DNA from: Shewanella putrefaciens | Lineage (GTDB): Bacteria; Pseudomonadota; Gammaproteobacteria; Enterobacterales; Shewanellaceae | Length of the DNA: 64,000 nt | Assembly: GCF_016406305.1 (NCBI RefSeq) | Contig: NZ_CP066369.1 | Location: 1,134,501-1,198,500 of the forward strand | Direction: 5' to 3' | Part shown: piece after piece, positions 29,131-37,770 of the stretch | How positions within the stretch are numbered: position 1 is the first letter of the stretch | How the letters are laid out: every line of letters begins with the position of its first letter | Made by a program: the position numbers and the translations under genes | Notes under the pieces: generated by a model | What the model was told of the DNA's origin: nothing | The model's input: the letters and a program-made list of their open reading frames with translations, nothing else | The model's database searches: none

Positions 29131-29811
29131 ATGAAAACACAATTTGTGCCTCTAAATGACGCTATACATAAAAATTTAGCATTAAATCATGTCATTGATT
29201 ATAGTTATTTTGAAACTGCCCATATGTTACCCCTTCAGGTGCAGGAGTTTATGTCTGCTGCCACTAGCTTTCCGATTATCTTTACAAAGAATGCGCAAAC
29301 AGGCGAGTTTATCTCAGTGGCTATAACGGCATTAAAACCTAATAGCAATAAACTGCTACAGAACGGACAGTGGCTATCCCGTTACTTACCGATCCAAGTG
29401 CAGCTATATCCTTTCGGTATGAGTGATACTTCGCAGGGGAAAATTATTTTAGGCATAGATATTAATAATTCGGCAGTGACCGAAAATGGTTCTAATCGAT
29501 TATTTAATGATGCTGGTGATAAAACGACTTATCTTTCAAAAAGATTAGAGCTTGCGGCATTACAGGCTGATTACAGAATGATGACTAAATATTTTATTGA
29601 CTTGTTACTTAAGCATAATCTATTGCAGCCTAAAGCTTTGACTGTCACTGGGCTCGATGGCGCTAAAACGAATATTGATGGGATTTATACTGTCGATGAG
29701 CAAAAGTTACAGCAGCTAGATGATGTGATTTTACTCGATTTTGCGAAGCGCGGTTTTTATTCTGTTATTTATGCTCACCTTTGCTCACCTTTGCTCACTG
29801 AGTTTAATTGA
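29131..29811 (+). CDS. SapC-like family protein
   Basis: A 226-residue protein of the SapC-like family (Pfam SapC). The pattern includes FVPLNDAIHKNLALN at the start, FPIIFTKNAQTGEF, GQWLSRYLPIQVQLYPFGM and LLQPKALTV. The family was named from Campylobacter S-layer loci, but its function is unknown. The ATG at 29131 has AAAGGA before it at good spacing; an earlier in-frame GTG at 29110 is less likely. It follows the halogenase homologue by 36 bp, so they are almost surely co-transcribed. No signal peptide is seen, so it is probably cytoplasmic. Confidence 0.82.
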   Translation: MKTQFVPLNDAIHKNLALNHVIDYSYFETAHMLPLQVQEFMSAATSFPIIFTKNAQTGEFISVAITALKPNSNKLLQNGQWLSRYLPIQVQLYPFGMSDTSQGKIILGIDINNSAVTENGSNRLFNDAGDKTTYLSKRLELAALQADYRMMTKYFIDLLLKHNLLQPKALTVTGLDGAKTNIDGIYTVDEQKLQQLDDVILLDFAKRGFYSVIYAHLCSPLLTEFN

Positions 29812-29895
29812 TATAGTAATGGATAAGTAATTTATTAAAACTGATGGTGCTGCTTTGATAGTGGCATCATAGTGTTTATTTTAAGGTTACTTTGT

Positions 29896-30807
29896 TTAGA
29901 GCATGACAATGCCCGTCAAAATTATCCATGTAGAGAAGAAGAGTTTTAATACTTTTACCGGGAGAAGTAAGGCTAACTTTCTTGCCAACATACCGCCGAG
30001 AATGGCTCCTGGTCCTGCAAATAGCACTAGTTCATACAGGGCTTGGCTATTAGTTGAAAAAATATGAATAGGGCTCGCCGACCAAACTGTAATCGCAGAA
30101 ACAATAACGCCGATGGCAACAGCCATTTTGGCGCATATCCCTCGTAACAGCAGATAAATCACGACTAATTCACCGACACCTACTGATAACCAAGCTGTGA
30201 TAATGCCGCCGAAATAGCCAATAACAGCGAGCCAAAGAAAATCGACTTGCATTATAGCGCGAGTTATTTGCGTGCTACTTTTGCTACTAATAATGATGGC
30301 GATACCGAGTACTATCGAGAAAATGCTGAAACTTGTGTGCAGCGAAGAAGGGGAATTGAGTTGCAATAACTGGCTAGTCCATAATCCTAATACCGAAAAT
30401 ATGGCCGTAAATGATGATGTTTTTATCAAGCTCAACCATAGATTATCTAGATGATGCTGCCTTCGATAATGCACTGACCATGAAATCGCGCCTGCAGTCA
30501 TACCAAAACATTGGATCATAAATGATGTCGCGACACTTTGGGTTTCTGTAAAGCCTAGGCTTGAGAATACTGGAATAAAAATGACCCCACCGCCAGCTCC
30601 GGTCGAATTGGCAAAGACAGCCCCAGTGATGCCAAGAAACACAAACCGACCATATTCTTGGATAAGATCAAATAGCGAATGAAAATGGCTCGCCCAAAAT
30701 AACCAAGTTCCGCCAAGCAGCAATACCAAGCTGAGGTTTCGGTAGTGCCGATTTAAACGCACAGCGGCTCGAGTATTGCTAGGGGCTAATGTGTTAAAGG
30801 GATCCAT
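29896..30807 (-). CDS. TauE/SafE-family (TSUP) membrane transporter
   Basis: A 303-residue polytopic inner membrane protein of the sulfite exporter TauE/SafE family. The first repeat holds GITGAVFANSTGAGGGVIFIPV and the second GGIITAWLSVGVGELVVIYLL, the characteristic glycine-rich repeats. About eight membrane segments follow a cytoplasmic N-terminus of about 25 residues. The ATG at 30807 is used; TTG at 30810 is adjacent and neither has a good ribosome-binding site. A NagR-type operator lies about 48 bp upstream. The substrate is unknown; family members move sulfite, sulfoacetate or other organic anions. Confidence 0.87.
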   Translation of the reverse strand: MDPFNTLAPSNTRAAVRLNRHYRNLSLVLLLGGTWLFWASHFHSLFDLIQEYGRFVFLGITGAVFANSTGAGGGVIFIPVFSSLGFTETQSVATSFMIQCFGMTAGAISWSVHYRRQHHLDNLWLSLIKTSSFTAIFSVLGLWTSQLLQLNSPSSLHTSFSIFSIVLGIAIIISSKSSTQITRAIMQVDFLWLAVIGYFGGIITAWLSVGVGELVVIYLLLRGICAKMAVAIGVIVSAITVWSASPIHIFSTNSQALYELVLFAGPGAILGGMLARKLALLLPVKVLKLFFSTWIILTGIVML

Positions 30808-30854
30808 CAATGGTTACTGTGATCTTTGTCATGTTATCGCTATGTTATCAATGA

Positions 30855-30870
30855 AAGACAGCGTTGTCAC
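30855..30870. promoter_or_regulatory. NagR operator 2 (TSUP transporter promoter side)
   Basis: AAGACAGCGTTGTCAC retains the GACAGCGTTGTC core of the other sites but has lost the outer A-T pairs, so it may be weaker. It lies 48 bp upstream of the transporter start on the minus strand. Confidence 0.65.
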
Positions 30871-31000
30871 ATAGGCTTGAATAAATAAAATGAACATTTT
30901 AACTATATGAATAATATAGGTTAAGTATATATTTTCATAAAAAACAACAATAATTGTCAAAAAAATGTAGAAATCATGTTCTTTCTTGTGTAATTTAACG

Positions 31001-31016
31001 ATGACAGCGTTGTCAT
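31001..31016. promoter_or_regulatory. NagR operator 3 (chemoreceptor/hexosaminidase operon)
   Basis: ATGACAGCGTTGTCAT is identical to operator 1. It is 288 bp upstream of the first gene of the operon and 131 bp downstream of operator 2, close enough for a LacI-family loop. Confidence 0.85.
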
Positions 31017-31156
31017 CTGCTTGTGTGATACGTTGTCTGTAAGGTCTACATGTGAGGATGAGGTCTCCTCTTCATGTATTTGGCAGGAGTATTGCTGTCG
31101 GGCGGCGATACGTTTGTCTTTGATATTTTGATAGTCTCTCCCCAGAAACTAGCGTT

Positions 31157-31192
31157 GGCTGGGTACTGTAAAAAGTGCCCAGCCATTTTTTT
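31157..31192 (+). terminator. Intrinsic terminator inside the 5' leader of the chemoreceptor operon
   Basis: GGCTGGGTAC pairs with GTGCCCAGCC (one G-U pair) around the loop TGTAAAAA and is followed by A and T7. It lies between NagR operator 3 and the first coding sequence. It could end a short NagR-controlled transcript or act as an attenuator for the operon. Confidence 0.82.
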
Positions 31193-31303
31193 AGAATGTT
31201 TTTACGGTATTACTCAACTGCCTATCTCAGCATTTGAACATTAGCGGCATAGATAAATAAAACTCACTGGTAAAAACCAGATAATAAAAAGAGGCTGCAA
31301 TTT

Positions 31304-32389
31304 ATGGCGATTCATTTAACGGCTGTGGTGCGTGTTATTGCAACGGGTATGACGAGTGTTATTAGCCATGTTTTTTGCCATATCATCACAGGTGCTTACA
31401 CGGTCGTCATCACTAAACGAGCTGTTTGCTTATCATCTTTCCTCCTGGCATCAGCCGCTGTTTCGATGGCCTCATCTTTCACTGTGTTTGCAGCCGATAC
31501 CGCCTTAAGTCATTTCGCCGCTGATTCTGATTCTAACGTTAAGTCTGATTCCATAAAGTCTGACGTTTCTAACGCTGTTAACACTCAGCCATCGACCTCA
31601 AAAACAATCGTTACCACAGCGATACAGCAGACATGGCTACTCAACTTACTTGAAGAAGCATTGCGGCGCTCGGATTCGGGCTATCAAGCGCAAGAAATGT
31701 CGACGCAGATGAATCAAAAACGCAAGGTCGAAGAAACCCTAGCAGGGACAGTCGATGTGTTTTGGAGCATGACATCAAAAGAGTTGGAAGAGACTGTGTT
31801 ACCCGTGCGCATTCCCTTGTTTAAAGGGCTGCTCGGTAATCGGTTATTGATTATCCGCAAAGCGGATGAGATGCGATTTGCCAATGTGAAAACCATGGCG
31901 GATTTTAGGCAGTTAAAGGCGGGGCAAAATCGTTATTGGCCCGATGCGACTATTCTAGAAGCCAATGGATTACCCGTGGTTACGAGTTATCAGTACAGCA
32001 ATTTATACCCCATGTTAGAAGGTGGGCGTTTCGATTATCTGGCCCTCGGCGCCCAGGAGATTGGCGACGAACTCGCAAGTCACCCCGATCCCGCACTTAA
32101 GGTTGATAGTCATATCCTGTTGCAATATCGCTCGCCAGCGTATTTCTTTGTGTCCCCTAAGCGTCCCGAACTCGCTGCGGCCATTTTAGCCGGACTTGAA
32201 AGTATGGTAAGCGACGGTTCCTTCGATGAGATGTTTAACCGTGAGCTGAAAATTGAGCAGCTGTACCGTGAGGCCAAATTTGAGCAAAGGGTCATTATTC
32301 GCCTCGATACGCCGGATTTAAGCCCGTTAACGCCAATAGATCGCAAAGAATTATGGTTAGATCTTTTTAGTATGCAAGGTGCAAAATAA
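31304..32389 (+). CDS. Periplasmic solute-binding-protein-like sensor subunit
   Basis: A 361-residue protein with an SBP_bac_3-like fold judged from [37 protein letters not shown] and [19 protein letters not shown]. The N-terminus is unusually long (about 45 residues before [19 protein letters not shown]), and a secretion signal is likely near residues 44-65, so the true start may be further in. No ABC transporter genes accompany it. It overlaps the chemoreceptor gene by one base. It therefore probably presents GlcNAc or chitobiose, or another ligand, to that receptor (inference). Confidence 0.78.
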   Translation: MAIHLTAVVRVIATGMTSVISHVFCHIITGAYTVVITKRAVCLSSFLLASAAVSMASSFTVFAADTALSHFAADSDSNVKSDSIKSDVSNAVNTQPSTSKTIVTTAIQQTWLLNLLEEALRRSDSGYQAQEMSTQMNQKRKVEETLAGTVDVFWSMTSKELEETVLPVRIPLFKGLLGNRLLIIRKADEMRFANVKTMADFRQLKAGQNRYWPDATILEANGLPVVTSYQYSNLYPMLEGGRFDYLALGAQEIGDELASHPDPALKVDSHILLQYRSPAYFFVSPKRPELAAAILAGLESMVSDGSFDEMFNRELKIEQLYREAKFEQRVIIRLDTPDLSPLTPIDRKELWLDLFSMQGAK

Positions 32390-33876
32390 TGAAAACATTA
32401 GCCTTAAAAGTACAGATTGGATTAGCGGCAGCGATTTTTATGATTGTTAGCGTGCTGTTTAGCGCATCTTACTGGTTGGCGAGCGATAAATTAGCCGCCA
32501 GTGAAATCGAATTTGAAGAAAATACCGTCGCCAATTTGCAAGTGACTATGGCACAGCCCATTTTTACCTACGACTATGAGCAGATCCGTGCCGTGTTATC
32601 TGTGATGCTTAAATCAGCGCAGATTTATCAGATAGTGGTAACGGACCATCGCGGTAAAGTTCTCGCGCAAAATCAACAGACCGAAGCCGTGTCTGACAGT
32701 GATTTGCTGAAGCGCGACATTCAGTTTTCAGATCAAGGTAATCCAACGGGGCAGTTGAGCATCGCTTTTTCAACATTGCCGATGAAAGCCCAATTGTCTG
32801 ATTTGCTATTAGGTTATTTTCTCCAAGCCTTAATGATCTTAGGTGGCAGCTTAGTGGTGATCTTTATTATTTTGAAGCGGCTCGTCATAAGGCCACTGGC
32901 CAATATAGTGCAAGCCATGGAGGAAATTGCCAGCGGTGACGGCGATTTATGCCACAGATTACCGGTCGAGAGTCAGGATGAGATTGGTCAACTGGCCAAG
33001 GCATTTAATGGTTTTGTTGAGCAAATCCACGGCACGATTTCTAGAGTGCACGAAACCTCAGGGCAATTGCTCGGCGACGCTAAAGCGCTGGGGCAATTGT
33101 CACAAACTAATAATGGCAGGGTACAAGCACAGTTAAAGGAAACCGAAGCTGCGGTGACTGCAGTAACTCAGCTAAGCGCCAGTGCTAACGAAGTGGCGAT
33201 TAATGCCAAACGCACCGCGGATGCGGCGAGTCAGGCCGATAAGGCCGTCGATGACAGCCAGCGGCAGTTCGATTCGGGATTAGACATAACCCGTAAGTTG
33301 GCATCTGAATTAGCCCGCTCGGCACTGTCTGTTTCACAGTTACAGCAAGAAACGCAAAAGATTGATGAAGTCGTTGTAGTGATCAACAGTATTGCCGAAC
33401 AAACCAACTTACTGGCGCTCAATGCTGCGATTGAAGCGGCGAGGGCGGGCGAACAGGGGCGCGGTTTTGCCGTTGTTGCCGATGAAGTGCGCACCTTGGC
33501 GAGCCGAACCCAACAAGCCACCGGTGAAATCCAGAAAATGATCCAACAGGTTCAGAGCCGAGTGGCCGAGACGGTCACTGTGATGCAAGCGAGCCAAGCC
33601 CTTTCGACTCAGGGCGTAAACCGCTCGGAAGAAATTAAGTTAGTGCTCACTAAAGTGACTGATTTAGTCTCAAATATCAGTAATATGAACATCGAAGTTT
33701 CCCATGCGGCACAGGAGCAAACCTGCGTCACCGAAGCGATTTCTCGTACGTTAAATGATCTTGCCAATGTCTCAGGTTCAGCCTCACTCGATAGCGAGCA
33801 CTTAGCGCATTCGAGTGAGAGGTTGTTTCACCAAGGGGAAAGACTGCGGACATTAGTAACTTCCTTCAGATTGTAG
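32389..33876 (+). CDS. Methyl-accepting chemotaxis protein of the GlcNAc locus
   Basis: A 495-residue chemoreceptor. Membrane segment 1 spans about residues 7-30, a small periplasmic sensor domain lies between, and segment 2 spans about 140-162. A HAMP domain follows ([21 protein letters not shown]). The cytoplasmic signalling hairpin [21 protein letters not shown]...[12 protein letters not shown] is conserved. The start codon shares a base with the upstream binding-protein stop. NagR operator 3 controls the unit. In Shewanella a nag-locus chemoreceptor has been linked to GlcNAc chemotaxis; direct versus protein-mediated ligand sensing is unresolved. Confidence 0.92.
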   Translation: MKTLALKVQIGLAAAIFMIVSVLFSASYWLASDKLAASEIEFEENTVANLQVTMAQPIFTYDYEQIRAVLSVMLKSAQIYQIVVTDHRGKVLAQNQQTEAVSDSDLLKRDIQFSDQGNPTGQLSIAFSTLPMKAQLSDLLLGYFLQALMILGGSLVVIFIILKRLVIRPLANIVQAMEEIASGDGDLCHRLPVESQDEIGQLAKAFNGFVEQIHGTISRVHETSGQLLGDAKALGQLSQTNNGRVQAQLKETEAAVTAVTQLSASANEVAINAKRTADAASQADKAVDDSQRQFDSGLDITRKLASELARSALSVSQLQQETQKIDEVVVVINSIAEQTNLLALNAAIEAARAGEQGRGFAVVADEVRTLASRTQQATGEIQKMIQQVQSRVAETVTVMQASQALSTQGVNRSEEIKLVLTKVTDLVSNISNMNIEVSHAAQEQTCVTEAISRTLNDLANVSGSASLDSEHLAHSSERLFHQGERLRTLVTSFRL

Positions 33877-33904
33877 CCATTTCTGGAGCTAGATAAGGAT
33901 AATC

Positions 33905-36595
33905 ATGAATAAAACATTTGCCGCGACCGCCATATTGGTCGCACTCGGTTTAACTGCCTGTTCAGATGCGCCTGAGTCTCAGGGAGTAAATCAGGCCGCT
34001 AACCCTGTGCAAGCCTCGCCTGCCACCGCTTCAGGTGCATTAACTCAAACTCAATTACAGCAATTGGGCGATACCTTGGCCGTCACTTACCGCGTTGTGA
34101 CTAATATCCCCGATGATAGCTGCAAAAAAGATCTCGCCGAAGGGCGCTGTTTTGTGGCCGAAATTGATTTTGTGCCGGGGATGGATTTTGCTAGTCGTGA
34201 TTGGGCGATTTACTTCAGCCAAATGCGCCCGGTGCAATCGGTTCAGAGCGATGAATTTACAATCTCCCACGTAAAGGGCGACTTATACCGCATCGTGCCG
34301 ACAGCAGCTTTTACCGGTTTTAGTAAAGGTGTGAAAAAGACCCTGCAATTCCGTGGTGAGTTATGGCAATTGTCAGAAACCGATGCCATGCCTAATTACT
34401 ACTTAGTTGCCGAGCCGTTAGCGCCAGTGTTGATCGCCAGCACTCAGGTGGGGCAAGACCCTGAAACCAAACTAGAAGTGCGTCCCTATGTCGAAGGCTA
34501 CACAGATAGGGTGAAACAATATCGCCGCACTGAGATGGATAAATTACAACTTGCTGATGCAGCAACGTTATTTGTTAATAATCAAGCTGTGAGTGAAGAT
34601 GCCGCACTGGCGACTAACGCTATTATTCCTACGCCGCAAAAAGTCCTAGTACACAGCGCCGATAAAGGAGTGTCGTTAGCTGCGGGTATTAAAGTCGATT
34701 ATCAACAGCTAGATCCAACACTGCTGATGCCAAGCCAGGTTGCGGCTGCATTGGCGCGTTTAGACCGCCTTGGTGTGGCTGAAAACGACCAAGGTTTAAC
34801 TGTTAAATTGCAGCATAGTGCGGGCAATGAGGGCAGTTATCGGCTCGATATCAAAGTGGATGAAATCAATATCACCGCTGCCGATGCCGCGGGGTTCTCC
34901 TATGCACTCGCGTCACTTGCGAGCCTAGTCGATGTGAAGGACTTGCGAGTCAATGCGATGACCATCGAAGATAGCCCGCGGTATCCGTTCCGAGGCATGC
35001 ACATCGATGTCGCGCGTAATTTCCACAGTAAAGCCTTTGTCCTCGATCTGCTCGATCAAATGGCGGCCTATAAACTCAATAAGTTGCACTTGCACATGGC
35101 CGATGATGAAGGCTGGCGCCTCGAAATCGACGGCTTGCCAGAGCTGACCGACATCGGCAGCAAACGTTGCCATGATCTTGCTGAAAATACCTGCCTGTTA
35201 CCGCAACTGGGCAGCGGCCCATTTGCGGAGTCGAGCGTTAATGGTTTCTATACTAAACAAGACTATATCGACATAGTGAAATATGCCGATGCCCGCCAAA
35301 TTCAAGTTATCCCATCGATGGACATGCCGGGCCACAGCCGCGCGGCGATTAAATCGATGGAGGCGCGCTATCGTAAGTTAATCGCCGAAGGTAAAACCGC
35401 TGAGGCTAAGACCTATCTGCTTTCGGATGCCGATGATAAAACCCTTTATTCCTCGGTGCAGTATTACGATGACAATACGCTTAACGTCTGCATGGAATCG
35501 ACCTATCAGTTTGTGGATAAAGTGATTGATGAGATTGCGAAATTACACCAAACCGCTGGCCAGCCATTAACTCGTTATCACATTGGCGCGGATGAAACCG
35601 CAGGGGCGTGGAAGCAATCGCCCCAGTGTTTAGCCTTTGTGGAACAGAACGATAAGGGCGTGAAATCAATCGACGAATTAGGTGCTTATTTTATTGAGCG
35701 CATCTCAAATCAGTTGGCAAGTAAGGGCATAGAAGCAGCGGGTTGGAGCGATGGTATGAGCCATGTTCGCCCTGAGAATATGCCGGCTAAAGTGCAGTCC
35801 AATATTTGGGATGTGATTGCCCACAAAGGTCATTCGCGTGCCAATCAACAGGTGAATTTGGGGTGGGAAGTTGTGCTTTCTAATCCTGAGGTGTTGTACT
35901 TTGACTTCCCCTATGAGGCCGATCCTAAGGAGCATGGATATTACTGGGCGAGCCGCGCGACCAATAGCCATAAAGTCTTTAGCTTTATGCCTGATAATTT
36001 AGCCGCTAACGCCGAGCAATGGACCGATATTCAACATCAGCCATTCGAAGCGGATGACAGGCTAAAACTCGATGAGGCGGGTAACAAAGTCTCGGGTCCA
36101 AGGGAAGAAGGCAAAGTCTTTAGTGGCCTTCAAGGGCAGCTCTGGAGTGAGACAATTCGCAGTGACGATACTGCTGAGTACATGATATTTCCACGTTTGT
36201 TGATGCTGGCTGAGCGTGCTTGGCATCAAGCCGCGTGGGAAGTGCCTTATCAGTATCAAGGCGCTGTGTATAACCAAAGCTCGGGGGCTTTTACCTTAGC
36301 CATGCGTGATGCACAGGCAAAAGATTGGCAACAACTTGCGAATACCTTAGGCCACAAAGAGTTTATCAAGCTAGATAAAGCGGGTATTGATTATCGCGTA
36401 CCGACGGTCGGCGCCGAGATCCGTGAGGGTAAACTGTTTGCCAATAGCGCCTATCCAGGGCTCAAACTCGAATACCGAAACCTCAATGGCCCATGGCAAG
36501 CCTATCAAGCGGGGCAGGCGGTCACTGCACCTATTGAGATCCGCGCTATTGCCGCCGATGGTATTCGCAGGGGCAGAAGTTTAATCGTTAACTAA
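33905..36595 (+). CDS. Beta-N-acetylhexosaminidase (GH20), lipoprotein
   Basis: An 896-residue chitobiase-type enzyme that releases GlcNAc from chitobiose and short chitin oligomers. The lipoprotein signal has lipobox LTAC (Cys19), placing it in the periplasm attached to a membrane. An N-terminal carbohydrate-binding-like region spans about residues 50-180, followed by a GH20b domain. The GH20 barrel begins at RGMHIDVARNFHSKAFVLD. The catalytic Asp-Glu pair is D563-E564 in HIGADE. An Ig-like C-terminal domain ends the protein. It lies 28 bp after the chemoreceptor gene. Confidence 0.95.
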   Translation: MNKTFAATAILVALGLTACSDAPESQGVNQAANPVQASPATASGALTQTQLQQLGDTLAVTYRVVTNIPDDSCKKDLAEGRCFVAEIDFVPGMDFASRDWAIYFSQMRPVQSVQSDEFTISHVKGDLYRIVPTAAFTGFSKGVKKTLQFRGELWQLSETDAMPNYYLVAEPLAPVLIASTQVGQDPETKLEVRPYVEGYTDRVKQYRRTEMDKLQLADAATLFVNNQAVSEDAALATNAIIPTPQKVLVHSADKGVSLAAGIKVDYQQLDPTLLMPSQVAAALARLDRLGVAENDQGLTVKLQHSAGNEGSYRLDIKVDEINITAADAAGFSYALASLASLVDVKDLRVNAMTIEDSPRYPFRGMHIDVARNFHSKAFVLDLLDQMAAYKLNKLHLHMADDEGWRLEIDGLPELTDIGSKRCHDLAENTCLLPQLGSGPFAESSVNGFYTKQDYIDIVKYADARQIQVIPSMDMPGHSRAAIKSMEARYRKLIAEGKTAEAKTYLLSDADDKTLYSSVQYYDDNTLNVCMESTYQFVDKVIDEIAKLHQTAGQPLTRYHIGADETAGAWKQSPQCLAFVEQNDKGVKSIDELGAYFIERISNQLASKGIEAAGWSDGMSHVRPENMPAKVQSNIWDVIAHKGHSRANQQVNLGWEVVLSNPEVLYFDFPYEADPKEHGYYWASRATNSHKVFSFMPDNLAANAEQWTDIQHQPFEADDRLKLDEAGNKVSGPREEGKVFSGLQGQLWSETIRSDDTAEYMIFPRLLMLAERAWHQAAWEVPYQYQGAVYNQSSGAFTLAMRDAQAKDWQQLANTLGHKEFIKLDKAGIDYRVPTVGAEIREGKLFANSAYPGLKLEYRNLNGPWQAYQAGQAVTAPIEIRAIAADGIRRGRSLIVN

Positions 36596-36611
36596 ATCGG
36601 TTTTTATATCT

Positions 36612-36644
36612 GGCTGTATTTAATGAAAAAAATGCAGCCTTTTT
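36612..36644 (+). terminator. Rho-independent terminator after the hexosaminidase gene
   Basis: GGCTGTATTT pairs with AAATGCAGCC (one G-U) around an A-rich loop, followed by T5. It separates the hexosaminidase operon from nagK. Confidence 0.82.
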
Positions 36645-36706
36645 CTTTTTCGATTCCAACGATTTCCTCAATTTTAATTTTGATTAGAAATTGCTTAAAA
36701 AAGTAA

Positions 36707-36722
36707 ATGACAACGCTGTCAT
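36707..36722. promoter_or_regulatory. NagR operator 4 (nagK-nagB-nagA operon)
   Basis: ATGACAACGCTGTCAT is the variant ACG-CT centre of the same palindrome, flanked by A and T to give AATGACAACGCTGTCATT. It lies 97 bp upstream of the nagK start. Confidence 0.85.
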
Positions 36723-36818
36723 TTTTACTGTAACATTGAGTTAACTAAAGTTGAGTGCCGTCTTAACGGTTACACATCAGCAACGGTAGCACTGCATTGA
36801 GAGATGAAGAGGGGTGTC

Positions 36819-37712
36819 ATGGAATTAGTCCAGACAAAAGATCAACAGCTGTTTATTGGTATCGATGGCGGCGGCAGTAAGTGCCGAGCCACCATCTACT
36901 GCGCAGACGGTACCGTTTTAGGGACAGGTGTTGCTGGACGTGCTAATCCGCTGCATGGTCTTGCACAAACATTTGAATCTATTCAAGCATCGACTCGCCT
37001 GGCGTTGCTGGATGCGGGCATGAATGAGAGCGATAGTCACTTGCTGGTGGCGGGTCTCGGTCTTGCTGGTGTGAATGTGCCTAGGTTATATCAAGACGTT
37101 ATCAACTGGCAGCATTCTTTTGCGGCCATGTATGTCACTACAGATCTGCATACCGCTTGTATTGGTGCCCACCGCGGCGCCGATGGCGCAGTGATTATCA
37201 CTGGCACTGGCTCCTGCGGTTATGCCCATGTGGGCGATGCCAGTTTAAGTATTGGTGGCCATGGTTTTGCATTAGGTGATAAGGGCAGTGGTGCTTGGCT
37301 GGGCTTGAAAGCCGCAGAGCATGTGCTGTTAGCGCTCGATGGTTTTGCCGCACCGACCCGATTAACCGATATGCTGCTGAATTATTTTAACGTCACAGAT
37401 GCACTCGGGATTGTCGAAAACCTAGCGGGTAAATCATCAAGTTGCTACGCCGCATTAGCCAGAAGTGTGCTCGATTGCGCTAATCAAGGTGATGCCGTCG
37501 CTGTGGCCATTGTACAGGAAGGTGCGGATTATATAAGCGAAATGGCACGTAAGTTATTTCGGCTAAATCCGGTGCGTTTTTCGATGATTGGCGGCCTTGC
37601 TGAGCCTTTACAAGCTTGGCTCGGTGCCGATGTGGTCGACAAAATTTCAGAAACCTTAGCACCTCCCGAACTCGGTGCTATGTATTTCGCTCAGCAAGAA
37701 TTTAATAAATAA
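36819..37712 (+). CDS. nagK: N-acetylglucosamine kinase (BadF/BadG/BcrA/BcrD family)
   Basis: A 297-residue ATP-dependent sugar kinase making GlcNAc-6-phosphate in the cytoplasm. The ASKHA phosphate loop FIGIDGGGSKCRATI lies near the N-terminus, with ITGTGSCGY and the GGHGFALGDKGSGAWLGL adenosine/phosphate region following. This kinase is not homologous to E. coli NagK and is the form verified in Shewanella. An in-frame ATG lies at 36804, but ATG 36819 has GAGGGG 5 nt before it. It replaces a phosphotransferase entry route, consistent with NagP as permease. Confidence 0.94.
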   Translation: MELVQTKDQQLFIGIDGGGSKCRATIYCADGTVLGTGVAGRANPLHGLAQTFESIQASTRLALLDAGMNESDSHLLVAGLGLAGVNVPRLYQDVINWQHSFAAMYVTTDLHTACIGAHRGADGAVIITGTGSCGYAHVGDASLSIGGHGFALGDKGSGAWLGLKAAEHVLLALDGFAAPTRLTDMLLNYFNVTDALGIVENLAGKSSSCYAALARSVLDCANQGDAVAVAIVQEGADYISEMARKLFRLNPVRFSMIGGLAEPLQAWLGADVVDKISETLAPPELGAMYFAQQEFNK

Positions 37713-37770
37713 GTCGTTTTCAGTGTATAGCCACTGAAGTTGAACCCCATCGAATGTGAAGGTAAAAGAC

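Larger units (their letters stand above)
30808..31303. other. Divergent intergenic region with two NagR operators and a structured leader
   Basis: These 496 bases separate the TSUP transporter (minus) from the chemoreceptor operon (plus). They contain operator 2 near the transporter and operator 3 at 31001-31016. A hairpin at about 31047-31078 follows (ACATG/CATGT and GAGGA/TCCTC arms). A complete intrinsic terminator lies at 31157-31192, and about 110 unassigned bases precede the first gene. No convincing open frame lies in the leader; a 21-codon frame starting inside the first hairpin lacks a usable ribosome-binding site. Confidence 0.65.

Noticed and set aside
31046-31111. Possible 21-codon leader peptide in the chemoreceptor-operon leader
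   Set aside because: Its ATG lies inside a hairpin with GAGG directly abutting it, and the frame has no amino-acid bias that would suggest attenuation.
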